Positions 40,489 to 51,047 are shown, numbered from the stretch's first letter. The stretch is DNA of 64,000 bases from Parnassius smintheus behrii (GCA_036936625.1 JAUPFT010000008.1:28353374-28417373); one strand, 5' to 3'. Numbers and translations: made by a program. The notes: generated by a model from the sequence alone, not told the origin.

Positions 40489-41183
40489 TGGTGGAGCCAC
40501 GTGTTTAAGGCTGCCGAAGTCTAGTTCCCCGGTCGAACCTTAAACCTATTACGCGAGATATTAACTAAAGTGGACTGTATATGCGGTTGCTTCTACGCTT
40601 ACGTAAAGGTGACTACTATAGCATGCGGTATAATGCACTTGCTCTTCCCTAAAACTAAACTATTATTGTGCCAAATCGCTGAAAAGGAATCCTGCCTTAT
40701 TAGGAGAACAAAAAAAATTGGAGCGGGTTAAAACTATGTAAGGCAGGAGCTAAATTAAGGAATGTTGACTCACCGGGGTTTCTTCTATCCTGTTGAGCAC
40801 TATAGCTGCAACTTCTGGAACTTCTTCTGGAACACTCCGGAGAGAGGCGGTGCGCTACTATATCTCACACGAGGTGAGGGAACTTCTTCTAGACAGACAC
40901 TCTGGGGCCCCAGGGGTGCGTCGGGAGAGAAGCGTTGTGGTTTCAGCGACGACTGCGGTGGAAAGAGGCCGCGCAACGGTCGCGCGTGCCTTATATGTCC
41001 TCGGCCCCGATGATTACGTGACATTCTAGAATCATCTTCTTGCCCCTCCCACCCCACCACCCCGATGTGTCGATGGAGGATCGAGGAGGGTATGAATGAT
41101 ATCGTTTTGTCGGAAAGGAACAAGCGGCTTGGCACCTCTACCGTCAAATATAATAATCCAATGGTTTTTTTTCCGCGCAACCA
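40489..41183 (-). repeat. 5' LTR of BEL element B
   Basis: 695 bp. On the minus strand it starts TGGTTGCGCGG and holds ACATATAAGGCACGCGCG, a TATA-like site, at about 40,985-41,005. Immediately inside are the primer site and the gag leader. Confidence 0.95.
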
Positions 41184-41188
41184 TTAGG

Positions 41189-41709
41189 TAAATACTTTTA
41201 TTGCAATTTTTATAGAAATGTTCCTAAAAATATATATAGTAAGTATTTGTGTTGTTCCTATTAAAAAATAAAGAAATTTATCCTTGACAATATGTCTTTT
41301 TATTTTTTAACCTAGTATTTGTTTACATATATTAATACAAACCTAATATTTTAACCGATGTAAATTGTTATTGCCACATACAGTGGAATGAGACTTATAT
41401 TTTTCAATGTATATGTATATTTTCAATGTATATGCATAACTATTGTATACAACAACTGACGAAATCTAAACTCCGCGGTATAATATTGTAAGTATGAGAT
41501 ACGACAAATGTCGCAGCCTGTACTCCGCAGTAAAATGTTGTATGAACAATATCTCAGATAATATACATTTTTTTAATTTATCTTTCAACTGTAATCAAGA
41601 ATACTATAAATTACATTCATATACCAAACACAAAAATACAATCATAAATGCAGTTTTTAGTCCAATTTGAATCTTTAAAATGCTCTATTGTAAAATTGCA
41701 GTTTTGGGG
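41189..41709. other. Right-hand internal part of the inverted-end transposon
   Basis: AT-rich, with AATAAAGAAATTT at about 41,270 that could serve as the gene's polyadenylation signal. Repeated TGTTGTATG-type and GTATAC motifs resemble those in the left half. No coding-like stretch, so the C-terminal half of the gene was lost before the BEL insertion. Confidence 0.5.
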
Positions 41710-41744
41710 ATACAACAACTTACGTGGGAGGTGTCGATATATTA

Positions 41745-42710
41745 GACTGGGTCGATATATTAGATTACTCTCATTGCTATCCTAGCGGTAGCGACGTCCC
41801 ACAGTCTTTATCGTTCGTAAAAAAAATGCCTCATGCTTTTCATGTCTCGAATCTTATTTCAGCTTTTGTCTCTATAAAAATTTTCTCGGTTTTTAAGCCT
41901 TGTGTAATATTAAGATAGAAGGTGACCCAATATTAGTGAATTTGATCCCTCGGGAGGGAGGTAAAGCTCTTGTGTGGATCTCTTAATTCGAAGACGCTTT
42001 AGTAATCTTTCGTCTCATGAGTGCTCTCTATTTGAATTGTGATGACATCAGAGGCGACTGAAGAGAGAAAATATTTAAATAAAATACTTGATTTTTGTTC
42101 TTTGGTGTAAATACTTGCTATATAATATTATTCTATTGGTCGGTGGTATACACGTACGATGATTTAATATAAAGATATCGTTTGTCGTTGTACGACAAAG
42201 TCCTGTTTCTTATATTTCTCAGCACTCGGTTTGCAAAGCACTCCTCTCCCTGGACATTCACAAGTCGAGTGGGCCTGACGGAATCCCCCCAATTGTACTG
42301 AGGACGTGTGCTCCAGAGTTAAGGTAAAAGGTAAGAAGGACAAACTTTGCTGTGGAAAAAAATGTTCAATTCTCAGTGTGAAAAAAATATAAGTCTGCAT
42401 GACGATCAGTGCACCAAGTAGAAATGTAAGTTTTTAATCACAAATAACGTTTTTATGTGTTATAAATACATACAAAGAAGGATTCTCAGATTTTTTCTGT
42501 ATATTTTGCTGGGAGATCATGCAAATTATTTTTATGTTTAGTATTATACAGGAGCCACAAATGTTTGACACGTTTGAACTTGTTCAGAGTGCGAACAAGT
42601 GCAAATTTCACAGTTCATTACTGGCAGATGCTCATATCAGTACGCGTATTTCGATTTTTTTTTACTCGCACACCGTGAAGTGACATGTCGCAAATTAATT
42701 AGAACGATAA
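41745..42710. other. Gap, nothing recognised
   Basis: A direct repeat GTCGATATATTAGA occurs at 41,733 and 41,751. An AGTCGAGTGGGCCTGACGGA and CCCCCAATTGTACTGAGG stretch at about 42,262-42,305 reads SSGPDGIPPIVLRTCAPEL, the typical IDP-like fingers segment of a jockey LINE RT, so a tiny LINE fragment sits here. The rest is AT-rich. Confidence 0.5.
42262..42325 (+). pseudogene. Very short jockey-like LINE RT fragment
   Basis: One frame reads DIHKSSGPDGIPPIVLRTC APELR, matching the K..GPDGIPP..LK.C..EL motif at the start of jockey-group reverse transcriptases. Only about 25 codons are left, preceded by a match-like FAKHSSPW. Confidence 0.6.
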
Positions 42711-42949
42711 ACCTGCTTATGATTTTATCACAGCAGTGATGTAAAAGTTTTCCATTTGGACGTCGAGGCACCCTGGCCACAAAAAAGTTTCAAACGAAAT
42801 AATATAAAATATTCCGAATAAAAATGGCAAGTTTATTTTAATATTACAGTGGATTTTCAGAAAAATAAAATACAATTGGTCTCGTATGTATCTACTTTGT
42901 ACACTGAAACAATTATTACGTTTTGAGTTGTACCATCTATTACCACTTC

Positions 42950-43400
42950 GAAAACAATCTTTGCAGTTGTTTGTCATGATATCCGTCCCTTCTTTATCAA
43001 TAATAATATTGTAAAGTAAACGAACCGTTTTGATAATAAATCAAGCATGATCAACATGAGTTTTGATGCTTTTATTTAATATTTTCCATTTGTCACACAA
43101 AATTCCAGATGCATTTTTGAAAACATTTTATTGAACATTTCCTTTTCGAGATTCAGATAATTTTGAGGAAATGGGCGCATTAAGTATTACTCAAACGCGC
43201 AATCTTCATCGCCAATCAAAACTAATGGAACAACTACAAGTGAATCGGACGATTTCTGGGGTTCTGTTCTAAGATTTTCATTTTATTGTAACAGTTACTG
43301 TTTCTGTTTACCTTTACCACCTACTTCTATAAATATAAATCGTTTATTTCCATCGGCAAATCCTTGTAAAAGTAACGAATAAAATTGCGGTAGGTGTAAT
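42950..43400 (-). pseudogene. PIF/Harbinger nuclease remnant
   Basis: On the minus strand LLLQGFADGNKRFIFIEVGG is readable at about 43,385-43,325, followed in another frame by VVVPLVLIGDEDCAF (about 43,245), YLMRPFPQNYLNLEKEMFN and MFSKMHLEFCVTNGKY. The sequence of blocks (QG.AD...FIFIDVG..G..SDGG, then P.VLIGDEAF.L...LM.P.P......EK.IFN..LSRAR...E..FG) is that of DDE_Tnp_4 Harbinger transposases. The usual second Asp appears as Glu (FIEVGG). Stops and frameshifts are frequent, the N-terminal part is missing. Confidence 0.65.
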
Positions 43401-43767
43401 ACTCAGACTCTGATTAGGGTGGTTTCTTTATTCTGCAAAGTAGTCCATTGAGAGTACCCATACAGGTAATTGGAAATTGTCATTTATTATAATAATCAAT
43501 TAATATTTCTTTTAGGAGATCTGTAGTTAATGATGGCTTAATAGATGTTACAAAATTGTTTAAAATGGCGTTAAATACTTCATAAACGATGTCATATAAA
43601 GTTATTTACCCTGAACAAAATGAAAAAGCTAGGGACCGGAAAGCAGTATAGTCGATAAAAATCTGAAAAAAGGAACGAATTAATAATTTTTAAAACCAAC
43701 TTTTATATTTCATTCGGAGATCTGAAAAAAGTAGAAGTAATTTAGAATATCGAAAAAGTTAAAAAAG

Positions 43768-44280
43768 ATGCCTACAACTAGATCAGGAGATGCTGATCCT
43801 GAAGGAAGTTCTCCCCTAGGGCCATATTTTATCTTGCTCACATTTTAAGGGAGGAAGTCATTCTCAATACTGATGACAGTAATTTGCCCGTACCCGTACC
43901 GTGCCTGATGACGAGTCAGTTGAGAATAATGTACATTATCACGATTTTTCGTCCAATAATACACAGCCAACAATAGTGAATCAAGAAAATGAAAGTCTGC
44001 TAACGATATTCGAGCAGAGTTTTTAGAAATTGAAACTAGATAATATTAAAACTCATTGAATGGGAGGTGCAAGCTAATAGTGAAACTGCTCCAGCAAAAT
44101 TGGAAGATTATCACTTCTTGATTAGTTTTTTACCGCAATTGGAGACGTTTACACAAGCGGAATTTCACATTCCGGGATAGAATAAATATGGCCATTCTAG
44201 AAGACTTGAATAATTCGCACCCATATTATTGTGGTCATTCTAATAATCGTCTTGATCAACCTAGCCTAAGTCATAAGTGA
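43768..44280 (+). pseudogene. BESS-motif protein remnant, likely Harbinger second gene
   Basis: The C-terminal segment EDYHFLISFLPQLETFTQAEF at about 44,104-44,166 matches a BESS motif (acidic, then hF..SLLP....L...). After a frame change it continues FRDRINMAILEDLNNSHPYY to a TGA at about 44,280. Upstream, MPTTRSGDADPEGSSPLG (43,765) and VHYHDFSSNNTQPT could be the linker. No MADF domain is left. It is divergently oriented to the Harbinger nuclease remnant; autonomous Harbingers carry a nuclease and a separate DNA-binding gene, some of MADF/Myb type. Confidence 0.5.
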
Positions 44281-44800
44281 TTTTGTTTTCATTTATAAAC
44301 TTTTTAATGCCAATAAATAATTGTGATTTTTTTTCCTTTGGTGATGTGGTTGTCAAAATAGGATAAAAGTGTGCTAATATAATATTGTATCTTTATTATT
44401 TTCTTACTTAATGTAAAAGCATTTAATTTATTTAAATATATGCAAAAATGCAATTAAATTAAAATTAGTGCTTTATTTTCATAGTCATACGTGAGAAGAC
44501 TAAACTACGTTCCAGTGAGATTAATTACGCCGCCTCGCCATTTTGCAATATGAGCGGCGGTAGAATAACGAAATGTAAGTGTTGGTAAGTTGGTACATTC
44601 CTTTCGTTTAACGATAATATTTTCGCAAATTTCTTCCTACTGTCTCCATATATTATATACTATATGCATATACTATTGGGAATGACGCTTAATAACATCG
44701 AAAATATAACATCAAGTAAGGTACAATTTATAACCTCTCCATCATCCCTCTCTCCCTCTCTCTCTCTCTCTTAAGTTAAGTGATGAATGTTAAGTGAATC
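44281..44800. other. Gap with a CT microsatellite
   Basis: Holds a TCTCTCCCTCTCTCTC run at about 44,746-44,772. Around 44,525-44,570 is a GC-richer palindromic stretch (GCCGCCTCGCC...GAGCGGCGG). Nothing coding-like. Confidence 0.55.
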
Positions 44801-44804
44801 CTTA

Positions 44805-44985
44805 GACACATAACATCTATCGTCAGTCAGGAATCAAAATTCAGCTGCATTTTCACTCATTAGGAATAAAATGGAATGCCCACTAATAAAAAGGTAAGTG
44901 CAAATAGTAAGTGTATACTGAGAACCGAAGACGGTATACACACCAGCATTATTTTGCTATTTTACGCGCAGTTATGATGTGACCT
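44805..44985 (+). repeat. Interspersed repeat X, divergent copy
   Basis: Matches X over ATCAAAATTCAGCTGCATTT, a GGAATAAAATGGAATGCC segment and ATTTTGCTATTTTACGC. More diverged than the other copies. Confidence 0.5.
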
Positions 44986-45194
44986 TTTCCATAATCCATA
45001 ATTCATAAGTTATTTACTTTGCATTGTCTGTGGTCACTGCATTAGGGACATCTCATCCTTCGAGTGGTGTTCGGAAATTCGACGAAAAAAAATTTTATTG
45101 TGTGAAATCAGAACATATAACGGTTTTCATATTACAAATGACTTACGGCCAAAAGCGGTTTTAGGATCTATTTCTCACCAGCATTAAAAGGCAG

Positions 45195-45310
45195 ATGGCG
45201 GATGATAAATGGAGAGAGGCCGTTTGACTTTTTGTCCGATGTCCGCTGGTGACTCAGGACAGTGTTTTGTTGCATACTTTGAGGGAAGACTATGTTCAGC
45301 AGTATCAAAA
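45195..45310 (+). mobile_element. RTE LINE 3' scrap
   Basis: GGTGACTCAGGACAGTGTTT, then TTGAGGGAAGACTATGTTCA and GCAGTAT match the RTE C-terminus (QDRALWH.LGEAYVQQ) in degenerate form. Confidence 0.6.
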
Positions 45311-45439
45311 AAAATCTAAATTAAATATTTTTAAAATCATAGACAGTATCAGAGATTATGACTATAAGCTACCTTTTGTGATTTAGTATTTCAAGTGTAT
45401 TGTATTATAAAATTACATATTTATTTCAAACTGTTACCA

Positions 45440-45695
45440 TCCATTATCACTACAGCCTATAAAATTCCACTACTAAACATAGGCTTCTCTCATAGACTGC
45501 CTCGTAGTGGGATTTTGCAACAGTTGCTACACTTGACAAGCGAATTGGCTTTTGATTATTTTGAGTCGTTATCAGGAAAATGCACTGCACATCTCCTGTT
45601 TTATTCCCCCCCCCCCTATCACCTCTTACGACACCCTCGGGACGATATGGGGTAGTGGATATTTTTGCACCGCCACTACACGGTTATACCAATTG
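45440..45695 (+). repeat. Interspersed repeat Z, copy 3
   Basis: Starts ACAGCCTATAAAATTCCACT and ends with ACCTCTTACGACACCCTCGG and GATATGGGGTAGTGGATATT. It contains a 13-base C run (45,607). See also 5,790, 7,803, 56,725 and 57,580. Confidence 0.65.
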
Positions 45696-45720
45696 CTAAA
45701 TTATTACTCTAATACTAAAA

Positions 45721-45757
45721 ACACACACATGCACACACACACACACACTCACACCAC
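45721..45757. repeat. (CA)n microsatellite
   Basis: ACACACACATGCACACACAC and further CA units, slightly interrupted. Confidence 0.9.
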
Positions 45758-45774
45758 GCACATACGTATATAAT

Positions 45775-46550
45775 ATTAGTATTATATTAGAAATTTTATT
45801 TATTCACTCATACTAGCTTTTGCCTTTTGTTATTTTTTAATTAACATTGTATTATCTTGGTAGCTGGGGTACCCAGGAATACGCCTTTTTTACCATTGGG
45901 GATCTTGAAACTGGAAAATGAATTATTATAAATCAATAAATCATATTTCATTTCCAATATAATTTTTAAGGGATTAAGGAACTAAAGAATTTGGCTGAAC
46001 ATATACAAATACATCATAAATATACTGACCTGCTCTTAGGTGTGCCACAGTCCTGTAAAAATAATAATAATGGTTATTTTTCCCAAAGGTATTATCAAAA
46101 TGAAAAGACAAATAAAAGTTTTGAAGTAAATGTTTCAAACTTTTTACTCGTAAAAGGTTTGAATAACGTAGAGGCGGTTAACGGGATTTTCGAACAACCG
46201 CACAATTTTTGAGTAAAAATGCTTCAGATCCTAGTCGTTGCTGGACTGTCTACCAATAATTAGTTTATAAAACTTTATTGAAAAGCAACACATAAAATAT
46301 ATAAATCTATTTTTTTATATATTTCAAAAAAATACAGCAGATGTCGAAACTGTCATATCAAAGAATATCATATTTTTCATGTGGTGACGATGGGTTTAGT
46401 TATTGAATGATGTTATTGGATAATAGCCCTAATGCTCAAAAACATTTTATTTTGAGTAGTACGATTTTGGAAAAATTCAAAAACAAGTTACATTTTTTTA
46501 TACTTTAATAAACAAAATATTATCCCTTACTTTCTCTTATATTTGACCAG
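45775..46550. other. AT-rich gap, nothing recognised
   Basis: A 73-codon open frame at 45,991-46,212 (LLGVPQSCKNN, FEVNVSNFLLVKGLNN) is protein-like in places but I do not recognise it. Confidence 0.45.
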
Positions 46551-46553
46551 AAA

Positions 46554-47005
46554 ATTTTACTTTTTTCAGATGAAATACAATAACGCTGCTACTTTTATCC
46601 TTTAGCTCCTCGTCGTATTCAGCTGTGTAACTGATTTTTCCCGTAGCTCTGCCGTTTACTCTATCCACTAACTTCTGCAGTAAATCATTGCGGCACGCGG
46701 CATGAACCTCATTTAGTTGATTTTCGAGGCCGGTCTATTATTAAGATCTTTGACAACTACCTGTAAATTTGAAATTCTTTTTTCATTTGTTTGGTTTTGT
46801 CTTTCAAATTCCTAAACACCCTATTTTTAATGAAATTTTTCTTTTTAATCGCGTATTCTTATCAGTGAGTTTTTTCTCGGTGTAAGTACTTGGCCTGGTG
46901 TAGGTGAAGCAGGTTGGGTCAGTTCTTCGTATGAATAAATTATTGACGTATGAAGAAACTGATCTTCTTTCTTTCAGTATTATCTGCAAAAACCTATACA
47001 CATTA
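46554..47005 (-). pseudogene. Possible P-element/THAP-type transposase remnant
   Basis: The minus strand reads YTRPSTYTEKKLTDKNTRL then KRKI (46,905-46,850), continuing after a frame change as VFRNLKDKTKQMKKEFQI, a coiled-coil-like stretch. After stops it is open again for about 60 codons: ENQLNEVHAACRNDLLQKLV, NGRATGKISYTAEYDEELKD. In P-element-like transposases a coiled coil is followed by a YS.EL..FALTL segment, which the last block vaguely resembles. Neither a THAP finger nor catalytic motifs are visible. This could instead be a fragment of an unrelated gene. Confidence 0.3.
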
Positions 47006-47794
47006 GAAGCTGTATTTTTGTATATTCAATCAGAAAAAATAAAATTCAACACTTACAGGAACAAACATAATGGGTACTGAATCTTTCAATAATAAGCGCC
47101 GACGGTTTCTTCGTCTAAAACATTTTTCATCGAAATATTTACTGCAAACTGTTGAGTTTTTGCTCAAAGTTAATCAGACCTATTCATAATTCGTATCCAT
47201 TTGTCATGTAGTCAAAATCGTAAAAATACTCAGAGGCAACGCAAAGCAGTATAATATATTCTAAATAGCTAGCCACATATTTCAATATAACAAGCATAAA
47301 ACGCAGTTAACCGTTATTACGGACTTTGCATCTATAGTTCCATATTATTACATAATATTGACTTAAAAATACGTTTTCTTTGATTCATAATAGGGTCCAT
47401 CACACAAGTCTTTTATCGATAGTCATGTCGTCAGAATTTTGTCAAGCCCTAGCGCAACCACAAAAAAAATTCCTAAAAAAATACTTAAATTCCGCTTCCA
47501 ATTATGAAATATACCTACAGGCAACAACGTAATTCAATGTAATATTGTTAAAACTATTGTTTTAAACATATTTGTAATAAAATTAAGTAAATAAGCTTCA
47601 TATAATTCCAATGACAAAAATCGTATTTACCTGTGAAACGTGTAGTTATTTGGGTTATTTCTTCTTATCACGTCATAATTACCTACTCACTGCACCTGAT
47701 ACCATGATGATACAAAACTCTAATTTATTTTCAAAACTCTGTTTTTATTTGCTAGAAATCAAATATTTTTTAAAAATCTTCACCACGTAACACT
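47006..47794. other. AT-rich gap, nothing recognised
   Basis: No motif supported. Confidence 0.55.
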
Positions 47795-48085
47795 AAGCGA
47801 GCCGCTATGGCCTCTTAATCGAATAAAAGTTGAAACATCGGTACTTTGTTGTGCATCTTTTTCTGTCTTGCGGGGTATTCTATGGATACAATTGTCCCTT
47901 TCCCACGCATTGGTCCTAGGTCTATGGATACGACTAAGAGACCTGCAAGAAAAGAGCTTACTCCTATCTGAAAAACCGGCAACGCACCTGCGATTGCCCT
48001 GGTGTTGCATGTGTTCATGGGCAGCGGTAATTACTTATCATCAGACGAGCCGCATGCTAGTTTTCCCCTCTTCTACAAAAAAAAT
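47795..48085 (+). repeat. Interspersed repeat Y, copy 2
   Basis: Contains ACCGGCAACGCACCTGCGAT, GTGTTCATGGGCAGCGGTAA, and ACGAGCCGCATGCTAGTTTT, the reverse complement pattern of the 18,366 copy. Open frames on both strands here follow from its composition. Confidence 0.65.
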
Positions 48086-49080
48086 CGCTTATTGTAAATT
48101 TCATTGCGATAATTTTATAATCAATTTCTTTCGTATAACGTTTATACCCAGCGTTTTAATTTTAAAAGCTCAAGATAAGCCTCAAAACGTGTTTAAGCTC
48201 GGTTTTAATTTAATAATTTGTAGTCGACGTGCATACCACAGTGACATGACTTTGCTCGAGTAATTAATTAAAAAGCTTTGCAGGATAAATGGTAATTTAA
48301 TGTTGATGTTTTATATGAAGATTTGAAACAAAAATATTGTGACGTATTAATTCTTGGACATATTTTCTACAACTTACTTCTGTTACAAAAGATAATTCAA
48401 AATTGTTAATTAATTGTGAATTGAAATGGAAGTTCATGAACCGTCATAACCTTCCTCTGTTTATCTATTCTAATGATGCACGAAATCATAACTTCGAATT
48501 TTGGATCGAACTAGTTAAAAACTTAGCGAGTTTCATTTTAAATTTTCAATTTATTATTATTATCGTAAAAAATAAGAAACATTGAAAATGTACATGTAAA
48601 CGGTAGATGCTAAATTTCATTTGTATTTTATTAGAAAGGTAAATTTTCAATTAATTAAAATGTTTTTTAGTACACGGTAACTTAAAACCACGTTAAAGTC
48701 ATGCTCAATTAACTAGCCGATTAAAGTACGACAAGTTTTACTTAAGTCACGCATAAATTTTATAATATTTTATAATACAAAAAGAAATTTAAACATTTAT
48801 TGAAAAATAATAATTAATACAGAAAAATAGAACTTTAATTAGTAACATCTATAAGACTACTTTGAAGTAAAAACAAAACATTAAATAATTTGACAAAGAG
48901 ATAAAAATACTTGAAATAAAGTTATTTAAAATTTTTGTACATTCTTAGTTTGAATTTTTTATATTTTTAGCTTGAAAGGTTTGAACGTACAATTATTAAA
49001 ACATAACTACTATTACTACCATTTACCGTCACATTACAATTGCTAAAAAGTTAAATTGTTGTGAAATCGGATTTGATTAA
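48086..49080. other. AT-rich gap, nothing recognised
   Basis: About 1 kb of AT-rich sequence without recognisable content. Confidence 0.6.
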
Positions 49081-49339
49081 TCATTTACATATAAGCCAAC
49101 ATCTGGACTATACAAAAATTCTCACCCTCCCTGCGCGGACACCGCTTTGTGCAGACGTGCTTGTAGTAAGTAACTTTTGATAAACCCGTTTTCGTATTAA
49201 TACAATTATTAATTTCATATAAGTGTAGTAAAATAATAGGAGTGCATTAAATCACGGAGGTGAACTGCAACGTACAAGCAAGAGGAACACACACTGAACG
49301 TTTAACGGAACACCAATCACACAGTCAAACCCCTTTCCA

Positions 49340-49680
49340 TCCTGCCTAGTGTGCGTGCACGCAAGACACGCCCCTCGCATCCATTGCCGGCCGTCGAAAC
49401 GCTTAGGCCAAAACACTTGCAATTAAATACGATATCTAAACAATGCTCTCTACCAAGCACTAAAATGCACTATGGTTTAGACCCAACTCTTAATGAGATC
49501 GGCAAGATAGATGAAAATATTCATGGCTATAGCATTACTTAGCGCAGAAACGTACATTTGGCGATTTAAAAAAACAATCGGAGTCATCCATCTCCGAAAT
49601 TAAAAACATGTTTTCTAAACTTAAAGAACAACAAAATCATAAGTTTGAATTGTTGAACAATACTCTCACTTTTTCTTTGT
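49340..49680 (+). pseudogene. Possible N-terminal part of a LINE ORF1
   Basis: A GC-richer block has a 63-codon frame (ETLRPKHLQLNTISKQ, GLDPTLNEIGKID) ending at 49,542. A second frame from about 49,545 reads LAQKRTFGDLKKQSESSISE and IKNMFSKLKEQQNHKFELLN, a coiled-coil-like stretch as in the ORF1 of several insect LINEs. It is cut at about 49,680 by repeat X. The identification is tentative. Confidence 0.35.
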
Positions 49681-49689
49681 TTATTTATT

Positions 49690-49948
49690 TATTTTATAGG
49701 ATAGGGTGATAAACAAGCACACAGTCCACCTGATGGTATGTGGATGCTGTAGCCCACAGACATCTACATCTATCCTCGATTACGAATCAAAATGCAGATG
49801 CGTTGTCACCCGTGATGACTAGGATGGAATGCCTCGTTTGCAGTGAAAAGAGTCTCCGGTTCTCTATACTCACCATACGAAACACAGCAGCATTAAGCTA
49901 CTATTTTACGCTGGTATTCTGTGAGAGCGTGGTCCTTCCCCGGTCGAA
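49690..49948 (+). mobile_element. Interspersed repeat X, copy 1
   Basis: Starts TATAGGATAGGGTGATAAAC, AGTCCACCTGATGGTATGTG, and ends GAGCGTGGTCCTTCCCCGGT then CGA. The last about 30 bases of the family (GCCGACCCATTCGTGCTAC) are replaced by a local hairpin array. Confidence 0.75.
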
Positions 49949-49956
49949 ACATTTAA

Positions 49957-50000
49957 CAACGGCAAATTTAACGCCGTTCAACGGCAAATTTAATGCCGTT
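49957..50000. repeat. Two tandem 22-bp self-complementary units
   Basis: CAACGGCAAATTTAACGCCG then TT, and the same with one change, follow each other. Each unit is an inverted repeat (AACGGC...GCCGTT). A third partial unit (CAACGGGAAACGACG) follows. Confidence 0.85.
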
Positions 50001-50174
50001 CAACGGGAAACGACGTTGACCGTTCAAGTGTAGCCACTCATTTTATCGCGATAAATTTAAGGCAATAATTGTTGCATTTATGGGCATTGACGCTGCTCGT
50101 TGGTGTAGCCGCAGCATCACAGAATAAATAATAGTCTACGGCCGATATGAGGTCACTGACATGGCCAACTCAAA

Positions 50175-50201
50175 GCAAGCCGCTAAGCGGCGCTTGCTTC
50201 C
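50175..50201. repeat. 27-bp near-perfect hairpin
   Basis: AAGCAAGCCGCTAAGCGGCG then CTTGCTT folds on itself; it is GC-rich in an AT-rich context. No T run follows, so a terminator is not implied. Confidence 0.7.
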
Positions 50202-50344
50202 CCAAGGTTTTTGTGTAAATCTTTATACCTATCTAGACTAGAAAAGACAGACAGTTATTCTCAGAAAATTTTAATTTCAAAATAATAGAAATTATAACGA
50301 AATGGTTTTATTTCAACCCCAATACACATAGTATTTTTTTACAG

Positions 50345-50622
50345 TATAAGGAGAATACGAGCACACAGTCCACCTGATGGTAAGTGGTTGCTGTGGCCCA
50401 TAGACATCTACATCTATGCTCGATTACGAATCAAAATGCAGCTGCGTTGTCACCCGTGAGGACTAACATGGAATGCCTCATTTCCAGTAAAAAGGTTCTC
50501 CGATTCTCTACACTCACCATACGAAATACAGCAGCATTAAGCAACCATTTCACGTTGGTATTCTGTGAGAGCGTGGTCCTCCCCGGTCGAGCCGACCCAT
50601 TCGTGCTACAACTATACATCTA
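50345..50622 (+). mobile_element. Interspersed repeat X, copy 2
   Basis: ACGAGCACACAGTCCACCTG to GTCGAGCCGACCCATTCGTG and CTACAACTATAC. It matches 58,712-58,995 along its length. The 79- and 62-codon frames here are by-products of the repeat. Confidence 0.8.
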
Positions 50623-51044
50623 GTATCATTATGTATATTAAAAGTATCATTTGAATACTTATGTTATAAATTTCCACTTTTTTGCTAAATAGATCTACGA
50701 AAATATTTAAAATGGTTATTTCATGCATAAAATATCGTGATTTATTCCAAATTTGCAACTATTTGTAGGAGAAATTTAGTATGTATTTTTCATATGAAAT
50801 ATTATTCGATAAAGAATTTATGTAGATGGTAGTAATTATTTTTTAAATAAATTCATATTGTCGTTTATTGCTAGAATATAATAAACAAAACAAAATTAAT
50901 AGGTAATATATACGCGGCGTTTTGCGCGCTCTTTGAACTCAAAAGCGAAAGCCAACGAAGGACTTAGGTACTAGGAAAAACCCAAAAAACTCCACTCTTC
51001 TAGTGATAAAAAGAAGCGTCCACTATATGCTGATTAACTAATTT
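50623..51044. other. Gap, nothing recognised
   Basis: AT-rich apart from a short GC-richer piece at about 50,910-50,965 (GCGGCGTTTTGCGCGCTC). Confidence 0.5.
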
Positions 51045-51047
51045 TGA

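Larger units (their letters stand above)
34093..41188 (-). mobile_element. BEL/Pao LTR retrotransposon B with 5-bp target duplication
   Basis: LTRs at 34,098-34,794 and 40,489-41,183 both run TGGTGGAGCC...GCGCAACCA on the plus strand. TTAGG flanks both sides (34,093-34,097 and 41,184-41,188). The element is 7,086 bp and lies on the minus strand. The LTRs differ by about four substitutions and a 2-base length change in a T run (10 against 8), so it is a young copy. It has an intact pol with complete RT, RNase H and integrase motifs, but gag-pro-pol is broken by one amber stop and one +1 shift. Confidence 0.96.
32037..41740 (+). mobile_element. DNA transposon with 31-bp inverted ends, split by BEL element B
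   Basis: The left end (32,037-32,067, ATATCGATACCTCCCACGTA then AGTTATTGTAT) and right end (41,710-41,740) are inverted copies with two mismatches in 31 bp. Removing the nested BEL element (34,098-41,183 plus one target copy) leaves about 2.6 kb, which holds a spliced gene of an arthropod family whose full-length members are often repetitive. The target duplication is not resolved, because the bases next to the ends are a self-complementary ATAT. Motifs TGTTGTATG and its complement recur inside both ends. Confidence 0.7.

Noticed and set aside
47780..48263. 76-131-codon frames on both strands
   Set aside because: Explained by interspersed repeat Y; no motif.
50175..50201. Intrinsic terminator
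   Set aside because: GC-rich hairpin, but no T run follows and the DNA is eukaryotic.
49740..50623. Similar frames (VAHRHLHLSSITNQN) at 49,740, 50,384 and 58,759
   Set aside because: They are the same part of repeat X. The shared start looks gene-like, but the frames end at different points and the inverse copies are broken.
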